Shown here piece by piece: positions 53,424-62,431 of a DNA stretch of 64,000 nucleotides. How positions within the stretch are numbered: position 1 is the first letter of the stretch; the number at the start of each line of letters is the position of its first letter. The translations under genes were made by a program, and so were the position numbers. This DNA is from Bacteroidales bacterium (GTDB lineage Bacteria; Bacteroidota; Bacteroidia; Bacteroidales; M50B96), in assembly GCA_021740905.1 (NCBI GenBank), contig JAIOYV010000024.1:1-64000 (forward strand), given 5' to 3'. Below the pieces are notes generated by a model. That model saw nothing but the letters and a program-made list of their open reading frames with translations. It had not been told where the DNA came from and searched no databases.

Positions 53424-55586
53424 GTGAATAACTCTATTTGCATCTACAAAGTTTCTATCCCATCTTTGTTTTCAAAAGAAAAAGTATTGATTTTAGATAC
53501 AGACATAAAATTTCTTCCCGGCGTAGGGCCTAAAAAAGCGGAGTTGCTCAACAAGGAACTGTCCATTTTTCGCTACCGCGATTTGTTATACCATTTTCCA
53601 TATAAGTACGTCGACAGGTCGAAGTTTTATACCATTGCGGAAATTGATTCCACCGAAACCTATATTCAACTCAGAGGCAAGATAAACCGTTTCGAGTTGG
53701 CCGGGGAGAAACACAAATCGCGTTTTGTGGCTCATTTTTCAGATGGCACCGGAAGCATCGAGTTGCTGTGGTTTAAAGGCATTAAATGGGTGAAGGAACG
53801 GCTGAAGCCCGGCGTGGAGTACATTGTGTTTGGGAAACCCAGCATTTTTAACCGGAAGATGAACTTGGTCCACCCCGAAATCGAAGAAGCAGCTTCTATT
53901 GACAAGTCGTTGAATGCGAACCTTGAAGCACACTACCCGACGACAGAGAAAATGAAAAACAATTTCCTGCCATCGAAAGCAATTTTCAGGTTGATGCAGG
54001 TTTTGGTGCCCCTGGTTCAGGACGAAATAGTGGAAAACCTGCCAGCCTATCTTCGGAATAAATTTAAGTTGATGTCGCTGAAGGATGCCCTTGTTGCGGT
54101 TCATTTTCCCGACAATTCACAACAACTCGAAAAAGCAAGGTTCAGGCTAAAATACGAGGAACTTTTTTTCATCCAGCTCAACATAATTTTTCAGAAGAAA
54201 CTGAGGCAGGTACAAACTCATGGTTTTGTGTTCGAGAAAGTGGGCGAATACCTGAACCAGTTTTACAAAAACAACCTTCCATTTGAATTGACAGGGGCGC
54301 AAAAAAGGGTGATCCGTGAAATCCGCGCAGATATTGGATCGGGCAAACAAATGAACCGCTTGCTTCAGGGCGATGTGGGCAGTGGAAAAACCCTGGTTGC
54401 CTTGATGTGCATGTTAATCGCCCTCGACAATGGCTACCAGGCCTGCCTGATGGCACCAACCGAAATTCTGGCCAAACAACATTTCGATTCTATCTATAAT
54501 TTTCTGGATGATATGGATATTCAAATTGCATTGCTCACCGGATCAACCAAAAAGAAACAACGCGATTTTATCCATGCAGCCTTGTTGGATGGCTCGCTTC
54601 AAATTTTGATTGGTACCCATGCCTTACTCGAAGATGTTGTTCAGTTTAAAAATCTGGGCTTTGTGGTGATCGACGAACAGCACCGTTTTGGGGTGGCCCA
54701 ACGCGCCCGCCTCTGGAAAAAGAACGAAAATCCGCCCCACGTGCTGGTAATGACAGCTACGCCCATTCCTCGCACGCTAGCCATGACGGTTTATGGCGAT
54801 CTGGAGGTTTCGGTAATTGACGAACTGCCACCCGGGCGAAAGCCTATAAAAACAAGTCATTATTACGATTCGAAACGATTGGAGGTATTCGGTTTTATGC
54901 GCCGTCAAATTGCTGCCGGTCGACAAGTATATATCGTGTATCCACTCATCAAGGAATCGGAGAAGATGGATTACAAAGACCTAGAGGACGGCTACGAAAG
55001 TATTGTCCAAGCCTTTCCTCCTCCCAATTATCAGGTGAGCATCGTGCATGGAAAGATGAAACAAGATGCCAAGGATTTGGAGATGAAACGTTTTGTGGAA
55101 GGGCAAACCCAAATTATGGTAGCTACCACTGTAATTGAAGTGGGAGTGGATGTGCCCAATGCCAGTATTATGGTGATTGAAAGTGCCGAGCGTTTCGGCC
55201 TGTCCCAATTGCACCAATTACGGGGAAGGGTTGGCCGGGGCGCCGAACAGAGTTACTGTATACTGATGACATCCTATAAACTTTCAATAGAAGGTCGGCG
55301 CCGCATCGAGCTGATGACACAAACCACCGATGGATTTGAAATTTCGGAAGCCGATCTTAAAATGCGCGGCCCCGGCGATATCGAAGGCACCCAGCAAAGT
55401 GGCATCCCTTTCGATCTGAAAATTGCCAGCCTCGGACAGGATGGCCAAATCCTGCAATTGGCCCGCGATGCCGCTGATGCCATCTTAAACCACGACCCGG
55501 ATTTGGCGAAACCTATCAATACATTATTAAACAGCCGCATCAAGGAAATGAACAGAAAAGAAGTGGATTGGGGGCAGATAAGTTAA
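53424..55586 (+). CDS. recG: ATP-dependent DNA helicase RecG
   Basis: 720 residues from a GTG at 53424; an internal TTG near 53487, just before the conserved DIKFLPGVGPKKAELL, is an alternative start. It has the wedge (OB) domain, then Walker A LLQGDVGSGKTLVALM, DEQH box VVIDEQHRFGV, MTATPIPRTLAMTVYGDLEV, and the branch-migration (TRG) end ADLKMRGPGDIEGTQQSG. It rescues stalled forks and drives Holliday junction reversal. The full length suggests no truncation. Confidence 0.95.
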   Translation: MNNSICIYKVSIPSLFSKEKVLILDTDIKFLPGVGPKKAELLNKELSIFRYRDLLYHFPYKYVDRSKFYTIAEIDSTETYIQLRGKINRFELAGEKHKSRFVAHFSDGTGSIELLWFKGIKWVKERLKPGVEYIVFGKPSIFNRKMNLVHPEIEEAASIDKSLNANLEAHYPTTEKMKNNFLPSKAIFRLMQVLVPLVQDEIVENLPAYLRNKFKLMSLKDALVAVHFPDNSQQLEKARFRLKYEELFFIQLNIIFQKKLRQVQTHGFVFEKVGEYLNQFYKNNLPFELTGAQKRVIREIRADIGSGKQMNRLLQGDVGSGKTLVALMCMLIALDNGYQACLMAPTEILAKQHFDSIYNFLDDMDIQIALLTGSTKKKQRDFIHAALLDGSLQILIGTHALLEDVVQFKNLGFVVIDEQHRFGVAQRARLWKKNENPPHVLVMTATPIPRTLAMTVYGDLEVSVIDELPPGRKPIKTSHYYDSKRLEVFGFMRRQIAAGRQVYIVYPLIKESEKMDYKDLEDGYESIVQAFPPPNYQVSIVHGKMKQDAKDLEMKRFVEGQTQIMVATTVIEVGVDVPNASIMVIESAERFGLSQLHQLRGRVGRGAEQSYCILMTSYKLSIEGRRRIELMTQTTDGFEISEADLKMRGPGDIEGTQQSGIPFDLKIASLGQDGQILQLARDAADAILNHDPDLAKPINTLLNSRIKEMNRKEVDWGQIS

Positions 55587-55597
55587 TTGCTTATTCT

Positions 55598-55680
55598 GGC
55601 ATTTTTCATTTCTCCGTTTACACTTTTTTTAGAATTGAAAGTAAATTGTAAACTACTTTGCAGCAAATATGAAAAATGCC
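55598..55680. repeat. Long imperfect palindrome between recG and a convergent small gene
   Basis: GGCATTTTTCAT (55598-55609) pairs with ATGAAAAATGCC (55669-55680), and inside it GTTTACA pairs with TGTAAAC; further inner strings ACTTT and AAAGT continue the symmetry. It lies between convergent genes and may act as a bidirectional terminator, though the GC content is low. Confidence 0.6.
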
Positions 55681-55712
55681 CTTATCTTTGATGAAAATCA
55701 GTAGGCAAATTT

Positions 55713-56009
55713 TCATTCTTGATTCGAGGGTAAATCAAAAGTATACGACCTTAGTTTTTGATGTATAGCATCCTTCACAAACAATATGAATCGATTATTC
55801 CTTGTTGCTTCTTTGTATTGTATCATTGTCCGGTCCCTTGCGGGCGAGCTTAAAGCTTGGACGTAATCAATTGCCGGATAAGAGTATATTTTATTGTCAG
55901 CAACATTAAATTCTATGATTGGCTTCTTGACCCCAAAAGCCTCATACATCATCACAATATTCGGCCATTGCTCATCAATAAGTTCTAAATATGGATCATC
56001 GTTGTTCAT
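55713..56009 (-). CDS. Small conserved-looking protein, family not recognised
   Basis: 98 residues: acidic N-terminus (NNDDPYLELIDEQWPNIV), mixed helical/strand sequence (KKPIIEFNVADNKIYSYPA, TRNNRFILFVKDAIHQKL), no signal peptide or membrane segment. The composition and the clean start and stop make it look genuine. No function is proposed. Confidence 0.65.
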   Translation of the reverse strand: MNNDDPYLELIDEQWPNIVMMYEAFGVKKPIIEFNVADNKIYSYPAIDYVQALSSPARDRTMIQYKEATRNNRFILFVKDAIHQKLRSYTFDLPSNQE

Positions 56010-56116
56010 GCTTTCCTTTTATTTAATGCAATTGTAAGATGTTGTTGTTTAGTACATTATATCCAATCTCATTCAATTTTACTTATCAAAATTTAAGCGA
56101 AGAAAGGCAATCTCAA

Positions 56117-57019
56117 TCAACCCCAAAGATTTGCCGAGTACTTTCCGGTCCCGATAAGTTCTGTCAAACTTTTCTTTACAAACTCCTTGTCTTCCTGATA
56201 GGTTACGCCAAACCATTTTGATTTTCCAGACAAAACCCTGGCTTTCGATTCCCCTGAATTGATCCATTGGTTTACCGCCCAGGGAATAAAGAATTCCGAT
56301 TTGGGCACATTGATTTTCTCAGAAAGAAACACTTTGAAATCTTCATTCAATTTATCCATGGCATTGGCCTGAAAACCCCAGAAATTCATCGAGACAGGCT
56401 CATTTCCTGTGAGTGGGAATTGCACATCACCTTCTTCATAAAAAAAGGTATTTCCATTTTTGCTGATTTTTGTCCGCTCAACAATGTCGACGAGGAAAGA
56501 ATTGTTATCCATCGAACAAACCCCACGTGATACCGTGCCATGTTCGGTCACCGTTTTTTTCAGTTCGAAGCCTACCATTGCACATTCGTTACCCACCGTG
56601 TTGCTCGTTTGAAAATAATCGGCCATTACCTTGTAAGAATCCTGCCCATAAAAATCATCAGCATTGATAACGGCAAAGGATTCGTGCACTTCATTGCGTG
56701 CGGCAAGGATGGCATGTGCAGTGCCCCAGGGTTTTTCGCGGCCTTCGGGTACACTGAAGCCTTCGGGTAAATCGTCTAATTTCTGAAAGGCACAGGCGGT
56801 CTCAATCTTACCCTCAATTTTTTTGATGATGGTTTCTTTTAGGTCGGCCTCCATGCTTTCGCGAATCACGAACACTACTTTCCCAAATCCTGCACGGATA
56901 GCATCGTAAATCGAATATTCGATGATGGTTTCGCCGGAAGGGCCGAATTTGTCCATTTGTTTCAAGCCTCCGTAGCGGCTGCCAAGCCCTGCGGCCAGTA
57001 TAACTAATGTTGGTTTCAT
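56117..57019 (-). CDS. Sugar nucleotidyltransferase
   Basis: 300 residues. The nucleotidyltransferase signature LAAGLGSRYGGLKQMDKFGP opens the protein, then VINADDFYG, ELKKTVTEHGTVSRGVC, FFYEEGDVQFPLTGNEPVSMNFWGFQ and SKWFGVTYQEDKE. It probably activates a sugar 1-phosphate (hexose or hexosamine) as NDP-sugar; the exact sugar cannot be read from sequence. A well-spaced promoter lies upstream. Confidence 0.85.
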   Translation of the reverse strand: MKPTLVILAAGLGSRYGGLKQMDKFGPSGETIIEYSIYDAIRAGFGKVVFVIRESMEADLKETIIKKIEGKIETACAFQKLDDLPEGFSVPEGREKPWGTAHAILAARNEVHESFAVINADDFYGQDSYKVMADYFQTSNTVGNECAMVGFELKKTVTEHGTVSRGVCSMDNNSFLVDIVERTKISKNGNTFFYEEGDVQFPLTGNEPVSMNFWGFQANAMDKLNEDFKVFLSEKINVPKSEFFIPWAVNQWINSGESKARVLSGKSKWFGVTYQEDKEFVKKSLTELIGTGKYSANLWG

Positions 57020-57046
57020 ATTCTGAGTTTAAATTTGTGAGGCGCA

Positions 57047-57075
57047 AATATAGGGGAAATGGAAGTATCCTTCAA
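57047..57075 (-). promoter_or_regulatory. Promoter of the nucleotidyltransferase (TTG-N20-TATATTTG)
   Basis: On the minus strand TTG (57073-57075) and TATATTTG (57047-57054) are 20 bases apart, an ideal match. The predicted leader is about 20 bases. Confidence 0.7.
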
Positions 57076-57179
57076 GGATTAATTTGTGAAGTATGAAATC
57101 GTCGTAGCAAGCCATTTGTAAAACTTAGTGTGCGTATAATTTTATCCGCTTTTGGAAACAGAAATTTTATGGATAGATA

Positions 57180-57540
57180 CTTTTTCTCAATAAATGTATC
57201 CACTCCCACATTTCCAAAACAAAAATTTGCCACAAAGACACCAAGTCACAAAGTTTCACAAAGGGCTTGCTATTACGACTTTATTCTTAGTGAATTCTTC
57301 GTGTTTTTGTGCCTTTGTGGCTAAATTTGACTTTTCGGAGTGACTCATAAGTAAAAATAAAATGATGAATGAATTTCATTCTCAGAACAAGGATTACCGA
57401 TTTTTGATATTGAGAGATAGAACAGATTTCACTTTTGAATACTATCATTTATCCGCCGAAGCTTTTACGTAGGACTCCATTACCCCATCACTCCATCGCT
57501 TCTTCACTCCATTCACCATCACTCCATTCTCCACTACACC
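57180..57540. repeat. CACAAAG inverted repeat and CTCCA units upstream of DUF5723
   Basis: A 513-base gap without a gene. TTTGCCACAAAGACACC (57217-57241) faces CTTTGTGGCTAAA (57312-57325); about 57475-57540 is a CTCCATCGCTTCTTCACTCC-type run that ends at the stop of the DUF5723 gene. An ACTTTTCGGAGTGACTC string at 57330 matches the arm of the palindrome at 13741. Confidence 0.6.
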
Positions 57541-58817
57541 TCCCCAAACCGGTAAGCAAGCGAAACACGCACATGCTGGGAATAATTGTTTTCAGGATTG
57601 ATAAACCCGGGCAAATGGCTCGAGAAAATGTGAAGTTTTAATCGTTTGAAGAAAGTCTTTTCGAGACCCAGTCCGATTTGTGGACCAGTATAGCCGCCAT
57701 AAGCAAATTGAACGATTGGTGAAAATTCTCCTTTAAACCTTGGCTTAACCCGAACAAAGAAATATGGGGTCGGCATATTTGAGTTTAGGAAAGTTTGCCC
57801 GCCCATTAGAATTTGGGTATTGATTTGATTGACATGGAACATATAATACAAACCCAGCTTTGCAGGCAGCCGGGTGGTCGTTTCCGACTTTTTCGTTTTT
57901 GAATAATAAAAATCCTCGCGTAGGCTGTCTTCATTCAATTCCGAAAAGCTGGTAAACGAATAGTCCAGCAAATTGTCGATGTCCTGCCCATCAAAAGCAA
58001 ATGATGTGTCGGCAGCTACTTCGAGCGATTGGTCGTTCCATTTTATCGAACCAAGATCTAACAATTCTGCATACAGCACATTGCCCGATTTTTTTCCTTC
58101 AAAAGCTAAAAGAAAATTAGTGGCAAAACCACTTCCGTTAAAATCGTTAAAATCGAAATTGGCTGTGTCGGAGCTATGGAATTCGTAATCCATAGCAGCA
58201 TCTACCGAAATGCCCTGGCCAATGGTGTTGAAATGCCCTTCGTTTATTTCCATGGAATAGAACTTTTGCCCTTTCAAGGCCGATAGGCCAATACCTGTGG
58301 TGATGTTTAATTTATTGGTCTCGAATGTTTTTGAAAATCCCAGGGTGAATTTCTGGTAGTTCAGGTAGGAAAAATCGAATCCCGACAGGTCGGCTTGGGC
58401 TATGGCTGAATTCCCATAAAATAGGAGGGTAAAATAATCATCGTTGAAAGCCATATCGGAAAAGTAGTTGTTCGATAGTGAGAAGCTCAGGGTCGAATTG
58501 GCGATTTTCAAAAGGCTGTCGCACCGAAAACGGTATTGGAGATTGTAACCGGTTTCGGCCCCAAAATAATTGTCGCCATTTAGTTTTACCGATTTCTTTA
58601 GGTCTTCATCGATAAAGTCACCATCGTACAAGGCGTTGAGGAAGTTGATGTTGAGCGAATTCGATGATGTATAAAAGTAGCCATTTACAAAAAGCTCCGA
58701 CTGTCCCGGTTTCAAACTAAGTAATCCACGATAGTTTGCCCCATCAAAAACCTGGGCCTGCAAAGCTATTGGAAGGAAAAATAGAGATAGTATTAAAAGG
58801 CGTAATTTGTTTTTCAT
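57534..58817 (-). CDS. DUF5723 family outer-membrane protein
   Basis: 427 residues with a signal peptide (LLILSLFFLPIALQAQ). Alternating hydrophobic strands throughout, an aromatic end (VRVSLAYRFGEV) and the family segments SFSLSNNYFSDMAFNDDYFTLL and RLPAKLGLYYMFHVNQINT indicate a DUF5723 beta-barrel. Its start is only 2 bases after the purB stop, so it is translated from the purB transcript. The functional link to purine synthesis is not clear. Confidence 0.85.
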   Translation of the reverse strand: MKNKLRLLILSLFFLPIALQAQVFDGANYRGLLSLKPGQSELFVNGYFYTSSNSLNINFLNALYDGDFIDEDLKKSVKLNGDNYFGAETGYNLQYRFRCDSLLKIANSTLSFSLSNNYFSDMAFNDDYFTLLFYGNSAIAQADLSGFDFSYLNYQKFTLGFSKTFETNKLNITTGIGLSALKGQKFYSMEINEGHFNTIGQGISVDAAMDYEFHSSDTANFDFNDFNGSGFATNFLLAFEGKKSGNVLYAELLDLGSIKWNDQSLEVAADTSFAFDGQDIDNLLDYSFTSFSELNEDSLREDFYYSKTKKSETTTRLPAKLGLYYMFHVNQINTQILMGGQTFLNSNMPTPYFFVRVKPRFKGEFSPIVQFAYGGYTGPQIGLGLEKTFFKRLKLHIFSSHLPGFINPENNYSQHVRVSLAYRFGEV

Positions 58818-58819
58818 GC

Positions 58820-60163
58820 TTAAATCCCTGTGTAATTTTGTGGTGTTATTTGTCGAAGCTCCTCTTTAATGGCATCGCTTACGTCGAGCAAATCAATAAA
58901 ACGGGCAATCGTGGAGGCATTTATCTGAGTGTTGGTGCGGGTCAATTCTTTCAGCATTTCATAAGGGTTTGGATAATTTTCGCGGCGAAGGATTGTTTGG
59001 ATCCCTTCAGCTACAACCATCCAGTTTTGTTCGAGGTCGTGGTTTAGTTTGGTTTCGTTCAACAGGATTTTGTCAAATCCCTTCAACAACGATTTGAGTG
59101 CGATCATGCTATGCCCGATGGGCATCCCTACGTTGCGCAATACAGTCGAATCGGTGAGGTCGCGCTGCAAGCGGCTGATGGGCAGTTTGGCCGACAAATG
59201 CTCGAACAGGGCATTGGCAATACCCAGGTTTCCTTCGGCATTTTCGAAGTCGATAGGGTTCACTTTGTGGGGCATGGCCGACGATCCAACCTCACCCTTC
59301 TTTATTTTTTGCTTGAAATAGTCCATCGAAATGTAGGTCCACATATCGCGCGACATATCCAACAAGATAGTGTTGATCCGTTTCAACCCATCGAACAGGG
59401 CTGCCAGGTTATCGTAGTGTTCAATCTGGGTGGTGGTTTGCGACCGGTCGAGGCCCAGGCTGGTATCGAGGAAAATATTAGCAAATTCGACCCAGTTTAT
59501 TTTTGGGTAGGCCACATGGTGGGCATTGAAATTTCCGGTAGCCCCACCGAATTTTGCAGAGTATGGCACGATTTGCACCATCGAAACCTGTTTCAGGATA
59601 CGTTCGACAAACACATTTATTTCTTTGCCAAGTCGGGTGGGGGAGGCTGGTTGCCCGTGCGTGCGCGCCAGCATGGGGATGTTTTCCCACTCGCCGGCCA
59701 GCGAAACCAGTTTTTGAACTAATTTGTCGAGAAGGGGATAAAACTCTTCGATCAGTGCATCACGGATCGACATTGGCGTGGCCGTGTTGTTGATGTCCTG
59801 CGAGGTAAGCCCAAAGTGGATAAATTCCTTAAACTTCTGCCAGCCACGTTCATCAAACTTTTCTTTCAGAAAATATTCCACTGCCTTTACATCGTGGTTG
59901 GTCACTTTTTCAATGTCCTTTATCCGCTTTGCATCATCCACCGAAAACAGCCGATATATGTCGCGCAGATGCTGAAAATCGTCGGGTTTGAAACCACTTA
60001 ATTGGGGCAGAGGGATCCGGCAAAGTGCCACGAAATATTCCACCTCCACCTGTACCCTGTATTTAATGAGGCCATATTCCGAAAAATAAGGCGAAAGCTC
60101 ATCGGTTTTATTTCTATATCGGCCATCAATAGGCGAAATGGCTGTAAGTTCAGTTAAGTTCAT
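58820..60163 (-). CDS. purB: Adenylosuccinate lyase
   Basis: 447 residues from the ATG at 60163, where the usual LTELTAISPIDGRY opening begins; an ATG eight codons earlier is poorly placed. It cleaves SAICAR and adenylosuccinate in purine synthesis. It has the signature SSAMPHKVNPIDFENAEGN, the His of ARTHGQPASPT and TSQDINNTA, all required in this lyase superfamily. It is first gene of a two-gene operon with DUF5723. Confidence 0.97.
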   Translation of the reverse strand: MNLTELTAISPIDGRYRNKTDELSPYFSEYGLIKYRVQVEVEYFVALCRIPLPQLSGFKPDDFQHLRDIYRLFSVDDAKRIKDIEKVTNHDVKAVEYFLKEKFDERGWQKFKEFIHFGLTSQDINNTATPMSIRDALIEEFYPLLDKLVQKLVSLAGEWENIPMLARTHGQPASPTRLGKEINVFVERILKQVSMVQIVPYSAKFGGATGNFNAHHVAYPKINWVEFANIFLDTSLGLDRSQTTTQIEHYDNLAALFDGLKRINTILLDMSRDMWTYISMDYFKQKIKKGEVGSSAMPHKVNPIDFENAEGNLGIANALFEHLSAKLPISRLQRDLTDSTVLRNVGMPIGHSMIALKSLLKGFDKILLNETKLNHDLEQNWMVVAEGIQTILRRENYPNPYEMLKELTRTNTQINASTIARFIDLLDVSDAIKEELRQITPQNYTGI

Positions 60164-60189
60164 TCTCAAATAAATAGTTAAAAACAAGG

Positions 60190-60257
60190 CAAAAGTACCA
60201 AAATCTAAGCATTTTGAGACCGTTTGAAATTTGTTTTTGAAAATCGGCTATCTTTGA
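60190..60257. promoter_or_regulatory. Divergent promoters of purB and gldH
   Basis: Two TAnnTTTG boxes in opposite senses. TACTTTTG on the minus strand (60190-60197) serves purB. TATCTTTG on the plus strand (60250-60257) serves gldH, with TTTG words 15 and 22 bases upstream. Leaders are about 20 and 10 bases. Confidence 0.6.
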
Positions 60258-60273
60258 CATAAAGATATAAAAG

Positions 60274-60756
60274 ATGAATATGAAAAGGATATTTACAATA
60301 TTATTGACGACCGGGTTGATTGGCCTAATGGCTTGCGATCAGGGAAAGGTGTATGAAAAGCATAGTCCCGATTTCGGCAATTACGAATGGGAGAAGAAGG
60401 AATCTGTTGAGTTTAAAACCAATATCGACGACATTAGCCTTAGTTACGACATTTATGTTGCTGTGCGGCATATCTATGGCTTTCCTTACAAAGAAATTGA
60501 GTTGATATTAAGCACCGTTTCTCCTTCGGGAGAGATTGCTTCAGTCCCAATTCTTGTGAATGTGATTGACGAAAACAACAAATACCTCAGCGAGTGTGCC
60601 GGCGATTATTGCGACCTGGAAATATTGGCCATTGATGATTTCAGGTTTAAAGAAAAAGGCACCCAGACGTTTAGGATTAGCCACACGAATCCCATCGACC
60701 CATTGCCGGGGGTAATGGATGTGGGGTTGGTTATTAGGAAAAACATCACCCAATAG
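60274..60756 (+). CDS. gldH: GldH gliding lipoprotein
   Basis: 160 residues. A lipobox LMAC (Cys21) follows the signal helix. The mature part follows the GldH pattern: acidic DISLSYDIYVAVRHIYGFPY, IELILSTVSPSGEI and the C-terminal GVMDVGLVIRK. GldH is an outer-membrane lipoprotein required for gliding in Flavobacterium. Here it lies 50 kb from gldKLMN, divergent from purB. Confidence 0.85.
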   Translation: MNMKRIFTILLTTGLIGLMACDQGKVYEKHSPDFGNYEWEKKESVEFKTNIDDISLSYDIYVAVRHIYGFPYKEIELILSTVSPSGEIASVPILVNVIDENNKYLSECAGDYCDLEILAIDDFRFKEKGTQTFRISHTNPIDPLPGVMDVGLVIRKNITQ

Positions 60757-61143
60757 TCATTTCGCTTCGGTGTCATTCGCTTCGCTGTCATTAAGTTGTC
60801 ATTAAGTTGTCATTCAATGGTCATTCGGTAGTCATTCGATTGTCATTAAGTAGTCATTAATTTGTAGTGAGTTAAGTACATGGCGATCAATAACGCAAAG
60901 CAAATGACTATCGAATGACAGCGCAGCGAATGATGATTGAATGACAGCGCAGCGAATGACAATCGAATGACAGCACAGCGAATGACAACCTAATGACGCA
61001 CAGCGAATGACAATTAAATGACAGCGCAGCCAATGACAATTGAATGACAGCGCAGCCAATGACAATTGAATGACAGCGTAGCGAATGACAACCTAATGAC
61101 GCAAAGCGAATGACGATTGAATGACGCGAAGCAAATGACAATC
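60757..61143. repeat. Complete GTCATT element with core (second copy)
   Basis: The left arm (60757-60860) is GTCATT units such as GTCATTAAGTT. The core (60861-60893) contains TTGTAGTGAGTTAAGTACAT and GATCAATAACG, and the right arm (60894-61143) is a long series of GCGCAGCGAATGAC and CAATTGAATGAC units in the opposite sense. The core aligns with that of the element at 40348. The reverse-strand open frames here are repeats, not genes. Confidence 0.8.
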
Positions 61144-61223
61144 TGAAAATAACAGTGAAGCTTATTAACCACAAATAGTTAATAAGTTAATCTCCAAAAA
61201 GCTATTTAACCAATCAAAAAATA

Positions 61224-61231
61224 TATTTTTG
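61224..61231 (+). promoter_or_regulatory. Promoter box (TATTTTTG) of the Gfo/Idh/MocA gene
   Basis: A TAnnTTTG match that implies a transcript start near 61238 and so an ATG at 61250 rather than a TTG at 61229, which lies inside the box. Confidence 0.5.
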
Positions 61232-61249
61232 CAGCAAAATGAAGATGCA

Positions 61250-62233
61250 ATGGTGAGAATTGGTGTATTGGGCGCAGGGTTTCTTGGGAAGATTCATATC
61301 CGTCTGATAAAGCAAATTAGTGGTTTCGAGTTGGTCGGATTTTATGATAGCGACCCCGCTGTTGTTCAGCAAACCGTTGCTGAATTTGGGATCAAGGCTT
61401 TTCCATCGGCTGAAACATTGCTCGATGCTGTGGATGCCATAGATATCGTTACCCCTACCACATCGCATTTTGAGTATGCTGTCCCGGCCATCAAAAAATC
61501 GAAACACTTATTTATCGAGAAGCCAATTACCTTTTCAATCGAAGAAGCAACCCAATTGGTAAAGCTTACCAACGAGGCCAATATTGTGGCTCAATCGGGG
61601 CATGTAGAGCGTTTCAACCCTGGCTTTCTGGCTGCCTTACCTTATATCCAAAACCCGATGTTTATCGAGACTCACCGATTGGGGCAATACAATCCCCGAG
61701 GGACGGATGTTCCTGTAGTGTTGGATTTAATGATTCATGATATCGATATCGTTTTAAGCATTGTTCCGTCTCACATTCGTAAAATTTCGGCGAGTGGCGT
61801 TCCAGTAATCAGCGATACACCCGATATTGCCAACGCACGCCTGGAATTTGAAAACGGTGCCGTGGCCAACCTTACGGCCAGCCGTATTTCTCTGAACAAG
61901 ATGCGGAAGTCCCGGATTTTCCAACGCGACACCTATATTTCAGTCGATTTCCTGAACAAGGATGCGGAGTTGTTTCACCTGCGAAGCTACGATCCGGGAG
62001 AAAAGAAACCAGTATTGACCATAAATACGGGTGATGATAATAATATAAAAGGTGTTGTAATCGAAAGACCAGCCATAATCCAAACCAACGCCATACAAGA
62101 GGAATTGCGCTGTTTTTACAACTCTATTGTCAACAACGAACCCCCTGTTGTTACCATCGAAGAGGGATTTTACGCACTTGATGTGGCACAGAAAGTCCTT
62201 GATATTATGGGCAATAATATTCCTTCGTTATAA
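61250..62233 (+). CDS. Gfo/Idh/MocA-family oxidoreductase
   Basis: 327 residues from the ATG at 61250. It has the NAD(P)-binding loop GVLGAGFLGKIHIRLIKQ, then AIDIVTPTTSHFEYAVPAI, EKPITFSIEEA (the EKP catalytic Lys) and GHVERFNP, and the conserved HDIDIVLSIV segment. The family catalyses oxidation/reduction of sugars, inositols or related compounds; the substrate cannot be read. It opens a group with a lipoprotein and a glycosylphosphotransferase, suggesting a surface polysaccharide link. Confidence 0.88.
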   Translation: MVRIGVLGAGFLGKIHIRLIKQISGFELVGFYDSDPAVVQQTVAEFGIKAFPSAETLLDAVDAIDIVTPTTSHFEYAVPAIKKSKHLFIEKPITFSIEEATQLVKLTNEANIVAQSGHVERFNPGFLAALPYIQNPMFIETHRLGQYNPRGTDVPVVLDLMIHDIDIVLSIVPSHIRKISASGVPVISDTPDIANARLEFENGAVANLTASRISLNKMRKSRIFQRDTYISVDFLNKDAELFHLRSYDPGEKKPVLTINTGDDNNIKGVVIERPAIIQTNAIQEELRCFYNSIVNNEPPVVTIEEGFYALDVAQKVLDIMGNNIPSL

Positions 62234-62280
62234 AGGCAAGAGCGCTGAACAATCCATTTATGGAACTGATTTAATTCCTT

Positions 62281-62350
62281 TTTCCATTACTCCAATACTC
62301 GACTATTTCATCGTTTCATCACTCCATCGTTCTATCACTTTTTCCCCCTG
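62281..62350. repeat. CTCCA repeat run
   Basis: ATTACTCCAATACTCG, CATCACTCCATCG and CTATCACTTTTTCCC form a one-armed copy of the CTCCA family between two co-oriented genes. Confidence 0.55.
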
Positions 62351-62431
62351 GTCACTCATCCTTCAATTGAGTGGAACTTGTCACCTGCCAATTAATTTGC
62401 AATCTTTCTGTATTGCCCTCATTCATTTTGT

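Noticed and set aside
60832-61174. Two reverse-strand frames rich in Cys, His, Ile and Arg
   Set aside because: They are translations of the GTCATT/GAATGAC element and have no protein-like hydrophobic pattern.
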